Part shown: positions 1-11,539 of the stretch, in pieces | How positions within the stretch are numbered: the stretch's first letter is position 1 | Layout of the letters: each line of letters opens with the position of its first letter | NCBI RefSeq assembly: GCF_026212465.1 | Contig: NC_080056.1 | Span: 20,862,509-20,926,508 of the forward strand | Direction of reading: 5' to 3' | Length of the DNA stretch: 64,000 nt | DNA from: Amaranthus tricolor | Taxonomy: Eukaryota > Streptophyta > Magnoliopsida > Caryophyllales > Amaranthaceae | Position numbers and translations under genes: made by a program | Notes under the pieces: model-generated | What the model saw: the letters and a program-made list of their open reading frames with translations, nothing else | Database searches by the model: none | What the model was told of the DNA's origin: nothing

Positions 1-1149
1 TTTTTGTTGAACAACCCCAGGCTTTGAAAATACCTCTTGGTCTTGATCATGTCTACAAGGTTGATAAAGCTCTTTATGGCTTAAAACAAGCTCCTAGGCA
101 ATGGTTGATTAGACTATCAAAGTTTTTGATTCAAAATGACTTTGTAAAGGACAAAATTGACAAAACCTTATTCTTTAAGAATAGAGGTTTGGATATTTTA
201 GTTGTTCAAATATATGTTGATTTTTGGAGCCACCAATGAACTGTTGTGTAAAGAATTTGCTAACCTAATGAGTAATGAATTTGAAATGAGTATGATGGGA
301 GAACTAAACTTCTTCCTTAGGTTACAAATTAAACAAACAGCTAATGGTATCTTTATTCACCAACAAAAATATATAAAAGAACTTCTCAAGAAATATGGCT
401 GAAATAATGCTAAAACCAACAATACACCTATGGCTACAAATGTTAGATTAGATGAAGACCCAAATGGAACAAATATTGATCAAACTATGTATAGAGGCAT
501 GATTGGCTCTTTATTATATCTAACTGCTAGTAGACCCGATATTGCTTTTAGTGTTGGTTTATGTGCTAGATTTTAATCCAATCCTAAAGAATCACATCTC
601 ACTGCAGTTAAACGAATTTTAAGATATCTTAAAGGAACAGACGACTTGTCCCTATTTTACCCTAAAAGTGATGTCTATGATTTGAAAGGTTTTAGTGATG
701 CAGATTATGCAGGAGATCTTGTAAACGGAAAAAGTACGTCAGGTATGGTACAATTTCTTGGCTCATGTTTAATGTCATGGTGTTCAAAGAAACAAAACAC
801 TGTTGCATTATCCACTGCCGAAGCTGAATACGTAGCAGCAGCAGCTTGCTGTTCCCAAATGCTTTGGATAAAACAGCAGCTAAGAGATTTTGGTATTAAA
901 TTTGAATGTGTTCCTATTTATTGTGATAATACCAGTGCCATATGCATATCAAAAGATCCAGTGCATCATTCACGAGTAAAACACATCCACGTTAGGCATC
1001 ATTTTCTTAAGGATAATGTTGAAAATAAAAATATTATGGTCAAGCATGTAAACAATAACGAGCAAATAGCTAATATCATGACTAAACCGCTTCCAAGGGA
1101 ACAACATGAGAAAATGAGATTACAACTTGGCATGATCAAGTTGCATTGA
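1..1149 (+). pseudogene. Copia pol remnant: reverse transcriptase end and RNase H (A1)
   Basis: This is the C-terminal part of a copia polyprotein that would copy element RNA into DNA. The RT landmark [13 protein letters not shown] is at about 66-105. The catalytic YVDD is broken: compared with A2, eight bases are missing near 215, which removes the second Asp and shifts the frame. A TGA near 400 (KKYG then stop) and a TAA near 574 (ARF then stop, where A2 has Gln) add nonsense changes. RNase H is recognisable from 646 by DADYAGD, STAEAEY and DNTSAICISK. The reading ends LGMIKLH plus stop at 1147-1149, as in A2. It cannot make an active enzyme. Confidence 0.9.
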
Positions 1150-1644
1150 AGTGAGTGACTTATGTGATCTTCAAAGACAAAATGAAAATTGAAAAGTTCA
1201 ATCAACCACAAAAATCTTGATTGAAAAATCGATTATCGAAAGGATCAGGTACGCACTATTTGAAAGTATATACTGTGAATGCTCTTATGATTGCATGTTT
1301 AAATTGATCAGACTGTAGTAGCATAAAATTTTCATTTATTTTATTCTCATAAAATATATTTACATATACTTATCCAGCAATTTCTTTTAAAATAGCGGGA
1401 GCTAAATCATCATAGTTCTTCACTAAATCCGTCTGTTTCCATTTCACACTCGATGTCCACATGCATAAATTAAATAAGTAACATGAATCACCTAAACACA
1501 CGTCCCCTTACATTCATTATATACACTCTCACACGTCAAGCCCTAAATCCTTCATCTTCATTTGCAATCAACTCTCAATCCCAAAATCATCTTCATCTTC
1601 TCGCATTTTCTGAAAATTTAACTCCAACAGCTCACCAAAATGCC
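1150..1644 (+). other. Spacer between pol and third ORF (A1)
   Basis: No coding sequence is recognisable. The segment is AT-rich with no clear promoter. In Sireviruses the third ORF is thought to be expressed from a spliced or internal transcript; no acceptor stands out here. Confidence 0.5.
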
Positions 1645-3219
1645 ATGAGAACCAAGAGCCGTACACCTAAGATGAAACAACCCAAACCTTTATGAATTAT
1701 TCACCCAACATCTTTATTAACTGCTCAAGAGTCATCCTTGAAAGAACAGCAGGACACTCCTGGTGGCTCTATAAGGCAAGCAAGGAACAAGAGAAAAAGA
1801 CCGTCCACTTCAAAGAAATCATCTTCAGCAAAGAAGGCAAAAGTCGATGTTCACTTGAACGCTGAAGAAGTGTCAAAAGAAATGATGGTTGGGTTTGGAT
1901 TAGACAAACAATGGTATGATTCAACCTTTTTCCCTTAGTTACACACTATATTACAGACTCAGTCTTGGGAATCTTTGATCGCAGAATATTGCTGCAATCC
2001 AATATACCCAAAATTGATGCGTGAGTTTGTTTCGAACTTTTTTCTTAACCATGGTGTTTGTTCGAGTTCTGTTAAAGAAGTTAAAATAGAGTTCAACAGT
2101 CAGAAATTGGGAGAATGGCTAGGTGTGCCCGCAAATGGATTTGATGTTTATTATGTTGGATCAAAAATAACTTTCTTTGAAATAGATGAAAAGGATGTTT
2201 GGAAATTTTTAGGGATCACTGAAAAACGAGGGAAGGTCAGCCATAATGCACTGTCCCCTCTACACAAATTGTTGTATAACATTGCTCGTAGATTTGTTTT
2301 GCCGCGAAATTCCAAACGTAGTGAAGTAAGTCTGCGAGATGCAACCCTAATTTACTGCATGGCTAACAATATTAAAATCAATTTTCTCTCTTTAATGATC
2401 TCTCCCTTAAGTGAATGTATTTCTAAAGGTTGTGTGATTGGATATGGAGGTTTGCTGACTTGGATTTTTAGGAAGATAGATGTTCCACTTGAAGGTCAAA
2501 ACTTTCCCATAGGTGCGAACAATATGATAGGTGCCAAGTGCTTAAGTAACTTACACCTTAAATTAAATGAGAATGGGACCCTTGAGAATGTTGTTGAAAC
2601 AATCAATGTTAATTCTGATAATGAGAAGGAAACCGAAAAGGGAGAGGTTGAAAAGGAGGAACAGGAGGAGGAAGGATCTGGAGATAAGGAACAGGAGACT
2701 GTTCCTTCTGCCACTGAGAAGGCAGAAGAACCTTCTGATAAGGAGAAGGAGGACATTGGTGTCTGCAAGGAGGAGGTAACTGTGCCTACTATGAAGCAGC
2801 CTTGCTCAACCTCAAGGAAGAGCAGAAGGCTTGCTGCCAAAGGGAAAAGACCTGTAGTTGTTCTTGATGATGACTCTGTTGCTGAACCAAGTTATCCTCC
2901 CTCACCAAAGCCAACCACTCCATCATCCCATCATTTCCCATCACCACCACCTTCACCAATACCAATTTCACCACCACCTGTTCACACATCTCCACAACAA
3001 GGCTTTGACTAGACAACAGTTCCTACAGCTCCTTTATACTCCATTCTCCTCAAACTTGATGAATTGCAGGATCACTTCTTTAAATTTCAAGATGAAGTTC
3101 GTGTTTCCTTAGCCTCACTAACTGACCAGATGACTCAAATGGAGGCTCGTCTGGGTGCTAAATTGGATACTGTGGAGGTGGAAACTGAATATATAGATGA
3201 TGAAGCTCCTGCATCCTAA
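1645..3219 (+). pseudogene. Third ORF of Sirevirus A1 (plant-transposon-protein-like), three in-frame stops
   Basis: A single frame of about 525 codons lies between pol and the 3' LTR, interrupted by stops at 1693-1695, 1936-1938 and 3010-3012; A2 aligns past each stop. The start is the ATG at 1645, followed by a basic Ser/Lys-rich stretch (about 1750-1850). A conserved globular block follows (about 1960-2570; EWLGVP, KFLGI, ARRFVLPR, LRDATLIYCMANNIKINF). It resembles the plant 'putative plant transposon protein' (Transposase_32-like) domain, recalled rather than searched. Next come an acidic Glu/Lys tract (2610-2790), a basic patch (SRKSRRLAAKGKRP), a Pro/Ser-rich stretch (2880-3000) and a short heptad-like end (SLTDQMTQMEARLGAKLDTV). 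No signal peptide or membrane helix is visible. This is the position of the 'env-like' gene of other Sireviruses, but an envelope role is not supported. Confidence 0.75.
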
Positions 3220-4078
3220 TTCTTCCTGATAATTTTTAAATATCTTTTATGTGTTGTAACCGTTACTTTCCTCAAACTTTTGTCTTGCTACCAGCTGGGT
3301 TACTGTTTATCTAATTCATACTGTCAACTATATTTTCTTTGTGCTACTAATAGCTTGTGAAAATTAATCATTGCTGTTCATGTTTGCATTCATTGGTATT
3401 GCTTTTTAATTTTTGCATCCTTATTCTCTCTTTGACTATGTAGTTAGTGCTGTGATTTGATTGCTCCAATTCTTTTTGAGTGAAGTCAAAAGGGGGAATA
3501 TTTGGCACAAACTTAAAGAATTCTTGAGTATGCTTAGCTATATCTACATCTATTATGTTGGACATTAGGATTAAGGTTATAATTTATGATTCATGCTGTT
3601 TGGCTGTGTGTTGTTGCTGATTGTTCTGTAGCTGTTGCTGTTGCTGTGATTGTGATTGTCATAGTATAGTCTGTGATTGTCAAAGTATAGTTAACCTTTT
3701 GTTAACTTTACATGCTCTAATGCTTGATGCTCTGATGCTTGCGTTGATATAATTTGATCTACATGTTCAAGTGTTATGATTAAGATGAAATTCTTTTCAC
3801 ATGTTCAGATCATTCTGTTTTGATGAACTCATTTGCTATTAAGTTTTGACTTTTGAGCTCTAATTGTTTTCTCTAAATAATACTGGAACTACTGCTTATG
3901 TTTTATGATGAAATTGTATGAGTTTTGTTGTGTTTATTTTTAGAGTAATTTGATTCACGATATGCTTGGTAAATTATGTTTACTAAGTTACGAAGAGTTG
4001 TTTTAATCTGTAACATGCTCTTTAATATTGGTTTTACTCTACATTGGTTTAAGTTTGTTTAAAAAGTTTGTCATCATT
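3220..4078 (+). other. 3' untranslated spacer of A1
   Basis: AT- and TG-rich non-coding DNA between the third ORF and the LTR. It holds the upstream polypurine tract at 3487-3500 and small TGCTGTT-type repeats near 3600-3660. No further gene is seen. Confidence 0.55.
3487..3500 (+). promoter_or_regulatory. Internal polypurine tract (A1)
   Basis: CAAAAGGGGGAATA resembles the LTR-adjacent tract at 4079-4092 but lies about 600 bp upstream. Several polypurine tracts before the 3' LTR are a described Sirevirus trait; a second plus-strand priming role is inferred. Confidence 0.6.
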
Positions 4079-4092
4079 AAAAAGGGGGAATT
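4079..4092 (+). promoter_or_regulatory. Polypurine tract next to the 3' LTR (A1)
   Basis: AAAAAGGGGGAATT ends directly before the LTR TG at 4093, the position required for plus-strand DNA priming. Confidence 0.85.
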
Positions 4093-5525
4093 TGTTGGAC
4101 CTCTTGAATTTTGATGATGACTACACTTTATTTAAACAAATATGTTTTTAAGAGATTATGTGCAGGTCGATATCCGGTAGTAATTATGATCGTTGATAGT
4201 ACCTATGGCTTGGTTCATGTAAATGTACGTGTCAAAAGGATTCAAGAGATGTTAGAAGCGTATATTACTTGGGATGTAAAATGGAGATAGGAAGTCTACT
4301 GTTCCCAAGTTGGATGTTCTAGCTAAACTGGAATTTAGAGACAGCGCACTGTTCCTAACTGGAGTCAGCCTACGTATTATTATTTAGTTATTATTATTTA
4401 GTTAATGTAGAAAATAAAGTTAATGTGTTGCAATTATAATTTATTAAAGTTAATTGGCAAAAGATTTTTCAAAATGATTTTTCGTATTTAATTAGCATTA
4501 TTTTAGGATCTATATTTAGTAAATGTTAGATTTGCTAAATATAGGAACGACTGCTGTTGAATAGGTCTTAGCTATTATTATTTTAGAACCGGTCTTTATC
4601 TTAGAAAATAGGTTATCGTTCCTATAATTAATTAGCATGTAACCATTCCTATTCTTAGTAAGTATAACCGATTCTATGAATAGCATAAAAGTTCCAGCAG
4701 TTATTACTGGAACAGGAACTGCTGTTGCTTAAAGGGAACATAACCTATTATTAGTAAATAGGAACAGCGGTTATTATTGTTTTAACCGTATGCTTGATTT
4801 AATCAAGTCTTGTGGAAATAACTGTCTGTGTGATTAATCCACATTAATCCCATGATATTTTTGTTAAAGAAATAATGGATTGGATTATTCCATTCTCTTA
4901 GAGATTTTATTTTTTTATAAATAGCTAGTGAATTCGGCTGTTTCTAAGCATCTAACGTATGAACTTTTTTATTTTCATGCGATTATTTTTGGAAATCCAC
5001 AAGAAATATTTTATTTTGAAATTTGCCAATTAACTCATAATATTTTCTTGAGCAACTCATTGATTTTATTTTAAAGATTTTTATCCTTTTTGTAAGGGTT
5101 TTTAAGAGAACTTGTAATTAGACTCGGGTGAGTCTAAGGGGGAATTAGATAGCTTTGAGTGAAGGTATTGAGGAGTTTAGCTTTTAGTAAAGCTGAGTTT
5201 GTTGCTTTGAGTAAAGCAATTTGAGAGGGAAGAGTTGGCCTAGTTGATTCGCTTCGAGTGAAGTAAGGTGTTTATTGTAATTGTAACTAATTGCCTTAAA
5301 CATAGTGGAGTTTTTAGAATTCCGAGGGGTCGTGGTTTTTCCTTCTGTTTAGGCCCAGAAGGTTTCCACGTAAAAGTTCATTTGTCTCTTTTATTATTTT
5401 GCTTTAAGTTCAAGCTTTATTTATCTTAATTCAATTCCGCAAAAACAGGGCAAGAACGCTTGAATTAGTCACAACAACAATTCATCCCCCTCTTGTTGCT
5501 GTTCCCGTTCCTAATTGAGTCTACA
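4093..5525 (+). repeat. 3' LTR of Sirevirus A1
   Basis: It begins TGTTGGACCTCTTG and ends GAGTCTACA, giving TG...CA ends over 1433 bp. It aligns with both A2 LTRs (18090-19602 and 29703-31224). A TATA box lies at 4916-4923. The word GGAAC/GTTCC recurs many times in the first half. Confidence 0.9.
4916..4923 (+). promoter_or_regulatory. TATA box in A1 LTR
   Basis: TATAAATA follows a T-rich run about 820 bp into the LTR. The 3' LTR of A2 has the same box in the matching place. It is the probable promoter of the element. Confidence 0.55.
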
Positions 5526-5568
5526 CTTTCTTTGCTAAAAGTTACTCTAAGAATTTTCATTTGAGAAG

Positions 5569-7275
5569 ATGTCAAATCATTCGAGAAATCAAATCCAGAA
5601 AACAAGCCAATTTGGCACAAGACAACATCCTAGAAGTAGATCTCAGAGACAAAGATCTATTGAAAACGACAACATGATCCAAAAAATGATAGATGAGAAA
5701 CGATCCTTGAGACAATCACAGAGTTCTCAAATGAGCCAACACAAAGCGTTATCATCTAGAGCAATAGAAAATAGTCCTGGTCATCAACAAGAGACAGTTG
5801 CAGTTCAACCGCAATTTACATTAACTGGAGATACTTTAGTCTAGTTGGCACCTATATTGGCTAATGCATTAAAAACAAGAAGAGAATATGTTACTCCATC
5901 ACAAGGAGAACATGCTTCTACCCAGAAGGAGCAAGTTCAGGGGGATGAAACATATATCCAAGTACAAAGTTAGAAAGAAGAAAGAAGGGAGTACTCTTAA
6001 CAGGATTATTAAAAAAAGAAGAATGTTCATATAGAAAGTATTAAGAGATCTAAACCAGAGAAAAAGTATGCCTAGTATAGAACTCTATCAGATCTGGGTA
6101 CTTCGTCAATGAATGGTACCCATATATAGAAGGGATGGACTGAAATTGTCTATCATAAAATGGATTCCCAGGCAACAAAAAGAGAGTCAAGGAAGATTGA
6201 GAAAACTAAAAGAAGATCGGTGATGAGCAAATTGGGAAAGCAATCTGGAAAGGCTGGGTCATGGAGCAGGATTGGAATCTCCCCAGGTATCTGTAAAAAT
6301 TCATGAAGGAAAAGAAGAATCAATGCAGGTCGAAAAAAACATTCAACTAGAAGTTCATTCCATCAAGGGAAAATCACCTTGCATGTCGAGCTTACCTTTA
6401 AAGCTCCTTGAAAATCAAAAAATAAGATTTTCTTGGAAGACACCTTTTGTGCAAAAAATTGCAGCAACATCAGCAAAAAGGGTTAAGTTTTCACCATATC
6501 TGACTTACAAAGGTGAGACTTGTCCAAATGCTCATCTTTTAGCTTTCGATAATGGGATGGACATGGACAGTCATACTAATGCCAGTTGGTATAAAAGTTT
6601 CATATTGACCTTGACTGGGACTGCTAAAAATGGGTACAAAGCCTACCGAATGGGTCAATATCCAGTTTTGATGTGCTGGCTGAATAATTTAGAAGTCATT
6701 TTTCATCTGGTACGGCCAGAATGAAACAATCAATAGAGATGATGACCATCAAGCAGGGAAAAGATGAATCTCTGAGAAATTATATGTCACGATTTGAAAA
6801 GGAAAGACTTCAGGTATTGAATCCTGAGGAAAATATTTTGACATTTTCCTTCAAACAAGGTCTTAATTCTGAGAGGCCAGAAAGCAAAGCCTTGAAATTC
6901 AGTAATCAATGGTCCTATTTGAAGACGATGAAAGAAGTTAGGGAGTATGCCTAATCCCATGTGGATGTTGAAGATTTCAAAGCTATCACTGGATGATTAC
7001 ATCGGGAACAAAGAAATAGGTAATAACTAAGGATACGGATGTACCGAGTCTTCACAATTATTCAGAGTACACCCCTTTGAAAGAATCACGTGCAAAAATT
7101 TACAATTTACACAAAGATGATGCTTGGTGGCAATGCCCAGTACGAAGAAAAATGGCAAGAAAGAATCCAAATACTTTTTTGTAAATTTCATGAATGTCCT
7201 GGACGTTGGACGGAGCATTGCAAGTCATTGATGAATAGCATAGAGGACTTGATTCAAAGAGGATATTTCAAATAG
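5569..7275 (+). pseudogene. gag remnant of the Tat-like gypsy element
   Basis: The frame opens with ATG at 5569 in a basic, Gln/Ser/Arg-rich stretch that stops at 5842-5844. It resumes in pieces at 6272-6724, 6721-6954 and 7090-7275. The piece at 6721-6954 (SRFEKERLQVLNPEENIL, TFSFKQGL) has the helical look of a gypsy capsid region, where proteins normally read 'MSRFNxExLxI...FxxGL'. No CCHC knuckle was seen. At least four stops or frameshifts separate the pieces, so no capsid can be made. The start sits 43 bp after the A1 LTR, so A1 removed the promoter side of this element. Confidence 0.65.
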
Positions 7276-7479
7276 TATAGACCAGGAGAAGAAACCCATA
7301 AGAGACAACAGTCTGGAGGTTCAAAAAGAAAAGAAGAACCTGCCGGAAAGGAAGATGTATGAGCCAATTTAAAAGAAGAAGAAAGGTATCTTAATCATTT
7401 TCCAAAAGTATGGGGAAATTATGGACTCATAAGCTCATTTAAGAGCAATCATTTCTCCCAACCTAGAATTGATGGAGGC

Positions 7480-10400
7480 AACAGAACAAAAAGGGCCACC
7501 ACCAATGCTAGACATGACTTTTACAAGAGAAGATTGCAGAGGAGTTTCATATCCTCATTCCGATCCGTTGGTGATGATGGTAGACATTACTGAACAGTCT
7601 ATGCATAGAGTGTTGTTGGATAGTGGCGTGAGGTGAATGTCATATACAAGTCCTGTTAGGACTACATGGATCTGGAAGACAAAACGCATGAAAGATCTTC
7701 CACTCCCATTGTTCGGTTTTCTGGAGAAACAGTGTAGGCAAAAGGGAAGGTAATTCTACCAGTAACAATAGTAGATGAATTGGGGGTAACAATAACAGTC
7801 CGTTAGGAATTTTATGTTATATTCGCCCCAACCAGATACAACTGTATTCTGGGAAGGAAGTTTACAGTAGAAATAACTGGAATTCCATCAACTCACCATC
7901 AAACTTTACTCTTTGTGGGTCAAGATGGAAGAGTTGGGAGAGCTAGAGGAAATCAGAGAATGGAAAAATCGTGCTACATGATAAGTAAAACAAAAGCGGA
8001 ATCACAAAAAGAAAAATAACAAGAAAAAGTGACTGAAAAAGAAGAAAAAAGGCGACTAAAAAAATCAATGTTTGTAACAACTTCATCTAGATTTGAGACC
8101 CAAAATACAATCAAAATTGATCCTAGATCTTCAGAAGATGAAAACATCAAAAAGAGAACCCCCTCAGATGGAGATAGATCAACGAAATACAGAAGTGGTC
8201 CCATTGTTTAAAGGCAGAGAAAAGACGGTGAGGATAGGAAAAGACCTGGATCCACAAATCGAAATTCATTTGATCTAGTTACTTAGACAAAATGTTGATC
8301 TATTTACATATTTAGCAGCAAATATGCCTGGATAAGATGGAGAGGTTGTTACACATAAGCTGAATGTGTACGAGGTACCAAGCCAATTCGACCATAATAA
8401 GATAAAATCATCAAAGAACAAGTTCAGAAGTTACTAGATGTAGGCTTTATGGAAGAATGTTTTTACCCAGAATGGCTGGCAAATGTAGTTCTAGTAAAGA
8501 AACCGCAGCTAGGAAAATGGAGAATGTGTATAGATTTTACTAGTTTGAATAGATGTTTTCATAAAGAGTTTTATCCTTTACTTTGGATAGACCAGTTAGT
8601 TTATTCAACAACTGGATATGCTTTGTTATGTTGTATGGATGCATTTTCTAGCTATCATCAAATTTTCATGGACCATACTGTTAAAGAAAAAACAACATTT
8701 ATATGCTTAGTAGGGGTATTTTGTTACGTCAAGATGCCTTTTGGTTTGATGAATGCGAGGGCAACCTATCAAAGGTTGATCGATAAAATTTTCAAAAATC
8801 AGAGAGAGAGAAATCTAGAGGTTTATGTAGATGACTCCGTTGTAAAAAGTAAAACAAAAAGAGAGATAATACAAAACCTCTAAGAAACATTTGACAACAT
8901 TAGGAAATATAAAAAATGAAACTTAATCCCAGAAAATGCGTTTTTGGGATTAGGTCTGGGAAATTTTTGGGATATTTAGTTAGCCTAAGAGGGATAGAGG
9001 CAAATTCAAAGAAGGTTCAAGTTGTCCTTGATCTGGCAGAACCAAAGAGCAAGAAAAATGTAATGGGATTAACAGGAAGAACGACATCCTTATCCAGATT
9101 CATAGAAAAATCAACAGAGAAAACTTCATCGTTCTTCAAAGTTTTGAGGGGTAACAAAGATTTTGAATGAGGGGAGGAACAAAGCCAAACATTTCAACAG
9201 TTAAAAGATCATCTGCATAGTCTACCCACTTTGGTTAGATCCATTACAGGTTAAACTTTATATTTGTATGCGGCAACAACTCAAATAACAGTGAGTGCTG
9301 CCTTGGTCAAGGCAGCAACTCAAATAACATTACTGGATTCTGAAACAAGATACACCATGATAAAGAAAACTACTTATACATTAATTATAGCAGCTAGAAA
9401 GTTAAGACCTTACTTTGATACACCATTACTAGATGCTTAAAACCTGATTTACAACTTGTTGTGAACCAGATTTTTGGGGAGTGTGAAGGCAGAGAGGAAG
9501 TTATTGAAAAAATACTTGCAAAAGACAAAGTAATTGATCTAAGAATTCAAATCCGTTCAGGTTGAAAGACTTCCAAAATCCCAAAATGAACAAGCAAATG
9601 CTCTATCAAAGCTAGGAAGTTCTAGCATGCATGATCTAAAGAGTTAAGTTTTGGTGGAAGTGGAACCTCTGAGTGCAATACACGAAAATGATACTTCCGT
9701 TTTCCGTATTGGTAGCAAAGATGTCCCAGACTGGATGAAAGAAATCATCCAATATAAAAAAACTGGAATACTCATAGAAGATCCTATCAAAATTAGAAAA
9801 TTAAAATTGAAATCCCTTTAATTTTGCATTATAGATGGAGAATTATACAAAAAAGCAAAAAAGGTCCACTTTTGAAGTGTTTCACCCCGTTAGAGGCTGA
9901 CTACATTACGAGAGAGATCCATGAAGGTTGTGGGCATCATCTGGGAGCTAGAGCAACCAAAAGCTAAATTGAAATATATCCACAATCCAGTTCCCTTTGC
10001 TCAATGGGGATTGGACCTTCTGGGATCATTCAAGCTGGCAGCTAGGGGTAAAAATTTTTTATTGTTGCAATTGATTACTTTACCAAATCGATAGAAGTAG
10101 AGGCATTGGCAACAATAAGATCTAGAAAGGTGGAGAAATTTATCTGGTAGAATATTATCACTAGATTTGGGTTACCTTGAGTTTAACAGTGGATAACAAC
10201 ACTTAATTTGACTGTGCCACATTAAGAAGTTTTATGGAAGCCTTTAAACTTGGTGTGGCTTATTCCTTAGTATGTAATCCTCAATGTAATGGCCAAGCAA
10301 AAGCAGCAAATAAACAAATTTTGAATGGTTTACAAAAGAAATTAAAAGAGGCTAAAGGGAAATAGGTTGATGAAATTTATGATGTTTTATGGTTATTACG

Positions 10401-10830
10401 AACAATAGTGAAAGAAGCCACAGGACCAACTCGATTAAGGTTGCTTTATTATTCAGAGGCATTACTTCTAGTAGATATTGGGGTTAAAACAATTAGATTC
10501 AAACACTGGAATCAACAAGAAAACGAAGAATCTAGGCTCATTGTTCTTGAATTAATAGATGAAGTTAAAGAAGATTCAACATGGAAAATGGCAACTTATC
10601 ATAATAGAATTGCTAGATTATACAATACAAAGGTAAAACAAAGATCTTTTTAACTTGGTGATTTAATTTTGAGAAATGAAAAAGCCACTAAGAAACAAGA
10701 ACATGCAAAACTATCAGAAAAATGGGAGGGTCTTTATATCATCTTAAAAGATTGTGGAAATGGAACATGTAAATTGAAGACATCTCAAGGGGAACCCATA
10801 AAAAAAAAATGGAATGTAAGAAATTAAAAA
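7480..10830 (+). pseudogene. pol remnant of the Tat-like gypsy element (PR-RT-RH-IN)
   Basis: Protease: a frame at about 7505-7640 ends in HRVLLDSGVR, the LDSG aspartic-protease site, followed by a stop; its flap-side continuation includes YNCILGRKF near 7840. Reverse transcriptase: 8449-8883 carries KWRMCIDFTSLNR, MPFGLMNARATYQRL and the active site YVDDSVVKSK; 8916-9170 is the connection region (KCVFG, GKFLGYLVS). RNase H is traceable at 9250-9640 (YTLIIAARKLRPYF). Integrase is traceable near 10050-10110 (FFIVAIDYFTKS) and at 10408-10653. The polyprotein end is near 10830. There are dozens of lesions, many more than in the Sireviruses here, so this is the oldest coding layer in the window. 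Confidence 0.8.
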
Positions 10831-11539
10831 GATTTTTATGTATAAGCATAGGGTATAACACATTGTACAAAATCCAATAAAGTATGCATGTATAGAATTT
10901 ATTTCATTGTACATACAATGTATAATTTATTCGAATATTTGTTTATTTGTTATGTAAGAAAAATGGGTGTACATAAATAGAATGAGAATGTAAAAACTAG
11001 TGGGAAAGCCCTGGCTTAATAGTTAAGAAGCCCATATGAGTTTTAGGGAACCTAAGAGAATTTGATAAAGAGTATGAAGCAGAAGAGCAATCATATTAGT
11101 GGAATCAAATCTATCTCCCCTCAAAGTTTGAGAAATTCAAAAATAGAAAAAAGATCATCAAAAAAAACATTGAAATATAAAGTCCAACTATTTTCGTCTG
11201 ACAAATTAGTTAGACTTGGGAGGAGAAGAGATAATTAATAAGATGAAGAGTTATGTATTTTGAAATTCCTTAAATTAAAAAATTTCAAGCCAGAAACAGA
11301 AAAACACACAAAAGGTTTGATGAAGTTAATTCAGAGACATCGTCAAGCCATGTGAATTTTATCCAGAAACATCATCAAGCCATGATAGTTTTATCCAGAA
11401 ACATTGTCAAGCCATGTGAGTATAAGTTAAAAAGACGAAGAATTAATGAAATAAAATTCTTCATTCATTAAAATGTTTACATGCTTCCCAAATTCCCAGA
11501 TTACGTCAAAAATTCTAGAAAATCTTACGGAAAGAACAA
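10831..11539 (+). other. Non-coding 3' region after gypsy pol
   Basis: AT-rich sequence between the pol end and the tail of the antisense frame. Apart from a small tandem repeat at 11331-11420 nothing was identified. Confidence 0.5.
11331..11420. repeat. Three short tandem repeats (~33 bp)
   Basis: Three imperfect copies of 'CAGAAACATCGTCAAGCCAT' plus an AT-rich linker follow each other. Short tandem repeats after integrase are common in Tat elements. Confidence 0.6.

Larger units (their letters stand above)
1..5525 (+). mobile_element. Sirevirus-type Ty1/copia retrotransposon A1, 3' part
   Basis: The window opens inside the reverse transcriptase of a plus-strand Ty1/copia element and runs through RNase H, a third ORF, two polypurine tracts and the 3' LTR. 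Its LTR start (TGTTGGACCTCTTG) and coding order match element A2 at 18090-31224, so the two belong to one family. A third ORF between pol and the LTR, and repeated AAAAGGGGGA tracts, are known features of the Sirevirus (Maximus/SIRE) lineage. The 5' LTR lies outside the window. CTTTC at 5526-5530 would be the right copy of the target duplication. It is inserted in a Tat-like gypsy element whose gag follows at once. Confidence 0.88.

Noticed and set aside
2496..2840. Minus-strand frame opposite the third ORF of A1
   Set aside because: Shadow of the acidic Glu/Lys tract on the other strand.
1645..3219. Calling the Sirevirus third ORF an envelope gene
   Set aside because: No signal peptide, membrane segment or cleavage site is visible in A1, A2 or B.
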